Origin: JAKAGZ01 sp964595355
GTDB lineage: Bacteria > Bacteroidota > Ignavibacteria > Ignavibacteriales > Ignavibacteriaceae
Reading direction: 5' to 3'
NCBI GenBank assembly: GCA_964595355.1
Contig: CAZQQD010000054.1
Location: 1 to 20,591, forward strand
Length of the DNA stretch: 20,591 nucleotides
The translations under genes and the position numbers were made by a program. Below the pieces are notes generated by a model. It worked only from the letters and a program-made list of their open reading frames with translations. It was not told where the DNA came from and did no database searches. Below are positions 16,118-20,591 of this stretch, one piece after another (positions within the stretch are counted from its first letter, which is position 1; the number at the start of each line of letters is the position of its first letter).

Positions 16118-17245
16118 ATGAAAATTAAAAATATGATTTTAGCACTTTCATCCTTTTTTTTATTTGTATCCACACTTTGTTGCAACCCGAACAACAGCCC
16201 GGGGAATGACCCTGGTAATAACGGAATTACGCTTCCACCCGGTTTTCACATAACTATTTTTGCAGATAATGTCGAAGGTGCTCGGTCGATGACCCCAGGT
16301 TCTGATGGAATCTTATTTGTTGGTACAAGAGGCGAGGGGAAAGTATACGCAGTGATTGATACCAATAAAGATTATATAGCCGATGAAGTGATTACTATAG
16401 CCTCCGGCTTAAATATGCCGAACGGCGTAGCTTTTCGAAATGGTTCATTATATGTGGCGGAAGTAAACCGTGTATTAAGATTTGATAATATAGAAGCAAA
16501 TCTTGATAATCCTCCTCAGCCGACAGTTGTTTATGATAATTTACCTTCCGATACTCACCATGGATGGAAATTTATTCGCTTCGGGCCTGATGGGAAATTA
16601 TACGTTCCGGTCGGCGCTCCATGTAATATTTGTGAAAGACCGGATCCTTATGGATCAATAACGAGAATGAATCCTGATGGAAGTGGTTTTGAAATTTACG
16701 CGCGCGGAATTAGAAATACAGTTGGTTTTGACTGGGACTCACAAACAAAAGAACTATGGTTTACTGACAATGGTAGGGATATGATCGGAGATAATATTCC
16801 TCCTGATGAATTAAATCACGCACCTGTTAAAGGAATGAACTTTGGTTTCCCGTATTTTTACGGTGATAACATTCCCAACCCCGAATTTGCAAATGCAGGA
16901 AAAGATCCTTCTAAGTACACTCCCACTGCTCAAAATCTTGGTCCGCATGTGGCCTCTCTTGGGATGAGGTTTTATACTGGGGATATGTTTCCAACAGAAT
17001 ATAGAAATCAAATTTTTATTGCTGAACACGGAAGCTGGAACAGAAGTCAGAAGATTGGTTATCGGGTTACACGTGTTAAGTTGGAAAATAACAGACCCGT
17101 GAGTTATTCTGTTTTTGCAGAAGGATGGCTAAAAGGTCAAAACGTTTCAGGAAGGCCCGTAGATTTGCAAATTATGCCAGATGGTTCAATGCTTGTGTCT
17201 GATGATTATGCAGGTGTGATTTATAGAATTACATATTCAAAATAG
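16118..17245 (+). CDS. PQQ-type sugar / L-sorbosone dehydrogenase-like beta-propeller, probable lipoprotein
   Basis: This 375-residue exported protein belongs to the soluble glucose/sorbosone dehydrogenase (six-bladed propeller) family. The signal sequence at 1-22 ends in STLCC, where Cys21 or Cys22 may be the lipidated residue; the lipobox is not perfect. Propeller landmarks are LPPGFHITIFAD at 39-50, GTRGEGKVYAV at 69-79, LNMPNGVAFRNGSLYVAE at 98-115, DTHHGWKFIRFGPDGKLYV at 145-163 (His147 or His148 matches the catalytic-base region of glucose dehydrogenase), and YARGIRNTVGFDWD at 194-207 (the Arg-Asn-x-x-Gly motif at the PQQ site). ELWFTDNGRD at 212-221, ELNH with MNFGFPY at 231-246 and IAEHGSWNR at 301-309 follow. 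The oxidised substrate is unknown and PQQ use is inferred from the family. No pqq synthesis genes are in the window. ATG 16118 is preferred to GTG 16112. It ends eight bases from the convergent cydB stop. Confidence 0.85.
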   Translation: MKIKNMILALSSFFLFVSTLCCNPNNSPGNDPGNNGITLPPGFHITIFADNVEGARSMTPGSDGILFVGTRGEGKVYAVIDTNKDYIADEVITIASGLNMPNGVAFRNGSLYVAEVNRVLRFDNIEANLDNPPQPTVVYDNLPSDTHHGWKFIRFGPDGKLYVPVGAPCNICERPDPYGSITRMNPDGSGFEIYARGIRNTVGFDWDSQTKELWFTDNGRDMIGDNIPPDELNHAPVKGMNFGFPYFYGDNIPNPEFANAGKDPSKYTPTAQNLGPHVASLGMRFYTGDMFPTEYRNQIFIAEHGSWNRSQKIGYRVTRVKLENNRPVSYSVFAEGWLKGQNVSGRPVDLQIMPDGSMLVSDDYAGVIYRITYSK

Positions 17246-17253
17246 GGAAAACT

Positions 17254-18279
17254 TTAATAACTCATATTTGTCAACTTCACCTTGCCTCTGAAAATCCAGT
17301 AAATACTCACTGTGTATGCAAGCACAAATGGAATCCCAATCATTGCAATGATCAGCATAATGTTCAAAGTTTTTTGAGACGAAGCAGCATTATAAATGGT
17401 GAGACTGTTTGCCGGATTTGGATTTGAAATTACGATGTTAGGAAAAAGACCGATTGCAAAGAGAGCCAGCAGAGCAGCAATCGCAGCGCAGGAAGAAAGA
17501 AAAGCTTTAAAGTCCCTTCCGTGTATAATTTCTCTAGGAATGTTTGCAATAGCTAACATATTTAAAATTGCAACTATAAATAAATAAGGATACTCCTTAA
17601 AATGCTCAGTCATATGCGGATAATAAACAAGGGTTGCCATAGTTGTTGTAACATAACATATAACAAAAAATATAATTGAATTATTGACCCACCCTCTCAT
17701 TTTATTATGCAACTCTCCTTCAGTTTTCATAACTCCATAAATTGCTCCGTGCATCATGAACAACGCAACAGCCGTAATTCCGACAAGGACTGTATAGGGA
17801 TTTATCATTCCCCAAAATGTTCCTATAAATTCTGTGTTTGCATCGAGCGGAATCCCCGTTACAATATTTCCTAGTGCAACGCCCATTAGAAAAGCGATCA
17901 GGATACTTGAAAGACTGAAAGCAATATCCCACATTTGTCTCCACCATTTCATTTCCTGCTTGCTGCGGAATTCAATTGCAACTGCTCTGAAAATCAAAAC
18001 GAAAAGCAAAAGCATAAAGGCAGTATAAAACCCTGAGAATACAGTTGCATAAACATTTGGAAAAGCTGCAAACAAAGCTCCTCCCCCTGTAACGAGCCAG
18101 ACTTCATTTCCATCCCAAACAGGACCGATTGCATTTATTAATAATCTTCTTTCTTTATCTTCTTTAACCAGCAAGTGAAGAGAACCGACACCAAGATCAA
18201 ACCCGTCAAGAATTGCATAACCTGTCAGTAGGATACCTATCAAAACAAACCAAACAATATTCAGATCAATTCCATTCAT
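17254..18279 (-). CDS. cydB: Cytochrome bd ubiquinol oxidase subunit II
   Basis: The 341-residue integral membrane protein with about eight hydrophobic segments is the second subunit of the bd-type quinol oxidase. Family motifs are GYAILDGFDLGVGSL at about 20-34 and IGPVWDGNEVWLVTGGGALF at 51-70, followed by AAFPNVYATVFSGFY at 71-85. Both are hallmarks of CydB and lie in its first membrane helices. With CydA it reduces oxygen to water using quinol, without proton pumping, and works at low oxygen. The start ATG overlaps the CydA stop by four bases (ATGA), showing translational coupling. The length is a little shorter than E. coli CydB (379). No small cydX gene follows; the next feature is the convergent dehydrogenase gene eight bases away, and no terminator is visible between them. 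Confidence 0.95.
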   Translation of the reverse strand: MNGIDLNIVWFVLIGILLTGYAILDGFDLGVGSLHLLVKEDKERRLLINAIGPVWDGNEVWLVTGGGALFAAFPNVYATVFSGFYTAFMLLLFVLIFRAVAIEFRSKQEMKWWRQMWDIAFSLSSILIAFLMGVALGNIVTGIPLDANTEFIGTFWGMINPYTVLVGITAVALFMMHGAIYGVMKTEGELHNKMRGWVNNSIIFFVICYVTTTMATLVYYPHMTEHFKEYPYLFIVAILNMLAIANIPREIIHGRDFKAFLSSCAAIAALLALFAIGLFPNIVISNPNPANSLTIYNAASSQKTLNIMLIIAMIGIPFVLAYTVSIYWIFRGKVKLTNMSY

Positions 18280-19673
18280 GATTTCTCCGGTGTGATATTA
18301 TTTCCATTTCGGAATAATTGTTTTTGGTGTTCAAATTCAGACTCAATTGTTTCAGCCTCCTCAGGTCCATGCTTTATTTTTTGATCGAGTAAATAAATAA
18401 ATAGTACAAAAAGAAGTATATAAATGATTGTGAATAGAATAAGGGAAAACACAATTTGATGGGAGGCAACTGCTTTCGATAATGCTTCTGAAGTTCTTAG
18501 TAAGCCATAGACAATCCATGGCTGCCGTCCTACTTCTGCAGTTATCCAACCAACCTGGTTAGCGATTTGTGGTCCAAGTACTGAAATAACAAATATCCAC
18601 AATAACCACTTATGCTTGAATAATATTCCTCTCCACCAAAATAGAATTCCGAGCACGCTCAATGCAATCAGAGCAAATCCAATTGCAACCATAAGATGAT
18701 AAGCCTGGAAAACAATATTTACAGGCGGGCGATTTTCGGGCTTGATTGAATTAAGTCCTTTAACCTGATAATCAGTTCTTCCGGAAATTAAATAGCTTAA
18801 CATTCCGGGTATTGCAATGCTAAAATTAACTTCCTGTTTATTTTCGTTTACCCATCCGAAAAGATGAAGAGGTGCATTTGTTGATGTATTAAACTGAGCT
18901 TCCATCGCAGCAAGTTTCGCGGGTTGGTTTTCACTCACGCCAACGGCACTTGCGTGTCCGGTATAAAGCTGAAACAACGACGCAAAAAGTGCTAACGCCA
19001 AAGCGATTTTTAATGATGATTTAGCAAACTCAATGTGCCTGTTTTTTAAAATATAGTAGGCGCTTATACTTATAACCAAAAATGAACCCGCAAGCCATGC
19101 ACCGGATAAAACGTGTGAAAGTCTATCCATACTTGATGGATTAAAAACCATTGTCCAGAAATTTGTTATTTCTGCTCTGGCGTGTAAACCTTCACCAACG
19201 ATATGAAATCCTGCAGGAGTTTGCTGCCATGAATTAGCGACTACTATCCAAACTGCACTTAACATTGATCCGATAGAAACCATTACTGTAGAAAGAAAAT
19301 GTATCTTCGAGCTTACCTTGTCCCATCCGAAAACCAAAATAGCAAGAAATCCGGATTCAAGGAAAAATGCAAAAATTCCCTCGGCTGCGAGAGCACTTCC
19401 AAAGACATCTCCTACAAATCTTGAATATGTTGCCCAGTTTGTACCGAATTCGAATTCCATAACAATTCCGGTTGCAACACCCATTGCAAATGTAAGTGCG
19501 AAAATCTTTACCCAGAATTTTGTCATTTGTTCGTAAATAGGTTTCTTTGTCTTTAGGTACATTCCTTCCATCAGCACAAGCAATACACCAAGTCCTATGC
19601 TTAGTGGGGGATAGATATAATGGAAACCTACTGTAAATGCGAATTGTAATCTGGCCAGAAATTCTGTACTCAT
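18276..19673 (-). CDS. cydA: Cytochrome bd ubiquinol oxidase subunit I
   Basis: The 465-residue membrane protein is the heme-bearing subunit of cytochrome bd. Heme ligands can be placed: His18 in GFHYIYPPLS, His187 in DRLSHVLSGAW and Met328 in AYHLMVAIGF. The conserved acidic pair lies in AAEGIFAFFLESGF, about 96-109. The quinol loop contains SENQPAKLAAMEAQF at 247-261, with the conserved Lys and Glu of the quinol site. GRQPWIVYG at 382-390 is the C-terminal signature. Compared with E. coli CydA (522 residues) the shorter Q-loop C-part indicates the short-loop class common outside proteobacteria. AGGGTGAT lies at good spacing before ATG 19673. cydA and cydB form a two-gene operon with a four-base overlap; no cydDC transporter genes are present in the window. 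Confidence 0.96.
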   Translation of the reverse strand: MSTEFLARLQFAFTVGFHYIYPPLSIGLGVLLVLMEGMYLKTKKPIYEQMTKFWVKIFALTFAMGVATGIVMEFEFGTNWATYSRFVGDVFGSALAAEGIFAFFLESGFLAILVFGWDKVSSKIHFLSTVMVSIGSMLSAVWIVVANSWQQTPAGFHIVGEGLHARAEITNFWTMVFNPSSMDRLSHVLSGAWLAGSFLVISISAYYILKNRHIEFAKSSLKIALALALFASLFQLYTGHASAVGVSENQPAKLAAMEAQFNTSTNAPLHLFGWVNENKQEVNFSIAIPGMLSYLISGRTDYQVKGLNSIKPENRPPVNIVFQAYHLMVAIGFALIALSVLGILFWWRGILFKHKWLLWIFVISVLGPQIANQVGWITAEVGRQPWIVYGLLRTSEALSKAVASHQIVFSLILFTIIYILLFVLFIYLLDQKIKHGPEEAETIESEFEHQKQLFRNGNNITPEKS

Positions 19674-19814
19674 CGTTTATCACCCTTTAGTGGGAAAGCA
19701 TCAACAAATTACTGTATCAAAAATAAATAAAATAATAAGCAAGGGAAATGTCAGAAACAGTATTACATAGCTCAAAGTGACCAGTTAGTTCAAATTGAGT
19801 TAAAAAAATAAAAG

Positions 19815-20156
19815 CTATTCTTTCTTTTTGTTCTCTTCGATCTTATCAGCAAACTGATCGCTAAAATCCCGAATGAATTTTGAAATATCATTATTTGATG
19901 TAGAACGGAGGTAAGTATCTGCCATTTTTTTTAATGTCTGAAGAAAAAAAGTGTTCATTTCATTGATAAGCATATCTTTTGTCCACAGGTCTATGGCCAA
20001 TGTGAGGTTATCTTTTTTATCCCATATTGAAAGCATCATTGCTTTACATTCTTTTTTGCCATCAAAGTTTGCATCTGTTGCTTCCCATTCAATTTTAGTG
20101 GGCATATTTGTTTCATCGAGTTCCACGGTTAGGTTTATGTTGGATCTTTTTGGCAT
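19815..20156 (-). CDS. gldC: Gliding motility protein GldC
   Basis: The 113-residue soluble protein has the GldC pattern throughout: INLTVELDETNMPTKIEWEA at 7-26, then AMMLSIWDKKDNLTLAIDLW at 39-58 and TKDMLINEMNTFFLQTLKKM at 59-78. The tail is ADTYLRSTSN at 79-88 and a charged C-terminal helix DFSDQFADKIEENKK. In Flavobacterium johnsoniae GldC is a small non-secreted protein that improves gliding on surfaces; its molecular role is unclear, and it occurs in many Bacteroidota with a type IX system, including non-gliders. AGGA at the proper distance precedes ATG 20156. The SNase-like gene lies 56 bp upstream on the same strand. Together with the T9SS cargo gene it supports the phylum assignment. 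No gldB neighbour is visible in the window. Confidence 0.92.
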   Translation of the reverse strand: MPKRSNINLTVELDETNMPTKIEWEATDANFDGKKECKAMMLSIWDKKDNLTLAIDLWTKDMLINEMNTFFLQTLKKMADTYLRSTSNNDISKFIRDFSDQFADKIEENKKKE

Positions 20157-20212
20157 TATTTTTCCTGCTGTTATAGTTTTCTTTTATTAAAAAAAATGAG
20201 AATTATATCTTT

Positions 20213-20569
20213 TCAGTATTTTTTATAAACTGCATATTTCTTTTTAACAAGAAGATCATTAACGTTTATATAATCTTCACCATCCATATTGAGCCATATT
20301 TCTCCAAGGTATCTTCCGTATTTCCCTTTTTTGTCTTTGAACGTTCCGATAATAATTTCTTTATTTAAAACCAGTTCTCTTAAATAATCACGTGAACGCA
20401 GACCTCTCTTTCTGCTTTTCCCCCGCACTTCAGGAGCATCTATTCTCATTAACCGTATCTTCTCACCCCGGACCCACGTATGAAGCCCCAGGTCAATATC
20501 TACCGTGCAGGTATCACCGTCGTAAACAGAGGTTACAATAGCTTTATACTGGTAAAGCACGTTTTGCAT
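20213..20569 (-). CDS. Small thermonuclease-like (SNase fold) protein
   Basis: The 118-residue protein has the Staphylococcal nuclease (OB-fold) catalytic set: VYDGDT at 15-20 with the calcium-type Asp pair, IRLMRIDAPEVRG at 38-50 with Arg39, Asp44 and Glu47, and KYGRYLGEIW at 83-92 with Arg86. These correspond to Asp21, Arg35, Asp40, Glu43 and Arg87 of the S. aureus enzyme, so it should be an active Ca-dependent nuclease. It has no signal peptide and is shorter than the mature S. aureus enzyme (149 residues), ending at the last strand and a basic KKKYAVYKKY tail. AGGTGA lies just upstream of the ATG, about five bases away. Substrate (DNA or RNA) and cellular site are unknown. It precedes gldC on the same strand with a short gap, so the two may be co-transcribed. 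Confidence 0.85.
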   Translation of the reverse strand: MQNVLYQYKAIVTSVYDGDTCTVDIDLGLHTWVRGEKIRLMRIDAPEVRGKSRKRGLRSRDYLRELVLNKEIIIGTFKDKKGKYGRYLGEIWLNMDGEDYINVNDLLVKKKYAVYKKY

Positions 20570-20591
20570 ATTTTCACCTTTATTTTTTACC

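Noticed and set aside
19357..19683. A 108-codon minus-strand frame and a 72-codon plus-strand frame in cydA
   Set aside because: They are in other frames of a clearly assigned gene whose heme and quinol motifs are intact.

Overview
The window looks like chromosomal DNA from a Bacteroidota/Chlorobi-type bacterium, most likely an Ignavibacteria-like lineage. The evidence is an AT-rich sequence, a secreted protein with a YPNPFNP-type C-terminal type IX secretion (T9SS) sorting domain, a GldC gliding-motility protein, a VPS10/Asp-box 'glycosyl hydrolase' of the kind common in this group, and clear Shine-Dalgarno sites at only some genes. There is no sign of phage, insertion sequence, CRISPR array, rRNA or tRNA.

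Layout, left to right. (1) 1-3100, minus: a secreted Asp-box beta-propeller protein that runs off the left edge. (2) 3346-4983, plus: a CoA-acylating aldehyde dehydrogenase with a long C-terminal tail. (3) 5036-7319, minus: a cytidylate-kinase-like protein downstream of a class V aminotransferase/cysteine-desulfurase-like enzyme. (4) 7579-8874, minus: a T9SS cargo protein, followed by a hairpin terminator and preceded by a 583-bp AT-rich gap. (5) 9458-14737, plus: four tightly spaced genes, namely a BadF-type sugar kinase, an AmpG permease, a serine beta-lactamase-like hydrolase and a NagZ-like family 3 glycosidase. (6) 15082-15633, plus: a stand-alone LytTR DNA-binding protein. (7) 15909-17245, plus: a PspC-domain membrane peptide and a PQQ-type sugar/sorbosone dehydrogenase-like lipoprotein. 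(8) 17254-19673, minus: cydAB, cytochrome bd oxidase. (9) 19815-20569, minus: gldC and a small SNase-like nuclease.

How the genes work together. The clearest functional unit is region 5, which reads as a peptidoglycan (muropeptide) recycling operon: NagZ-like removal of GlcNAc, AmpG import of muropeptides, kinase phosphorylation of the freed amino sugar, and a penicillin-recognising serine hydrolase. CydA and CydB overlap by four bases and form a high-affinity quinol oxidase. The other genes look like ordinary housekeeping or surface functions without an evident shared pathway.

I did not find a clearly new multi-gene system. The observation most worth following is the T9SS cargo at 7579-8874. 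Its N-terminal half aligns by eye to a subtilisin fold in which the Asp, His and oxyanion Asn appear replaced while the Ser motif remains, so it may be a secreted pseudo-protease. Also of interest are the long C-terminal tail of the acylating aldehyde dehydrogenase, and the LytTR protein with a disordered N-terminus and a perfect palindrome beside a TTGACA in its upstream region. All family calls come from reading motifs; no database search was run.
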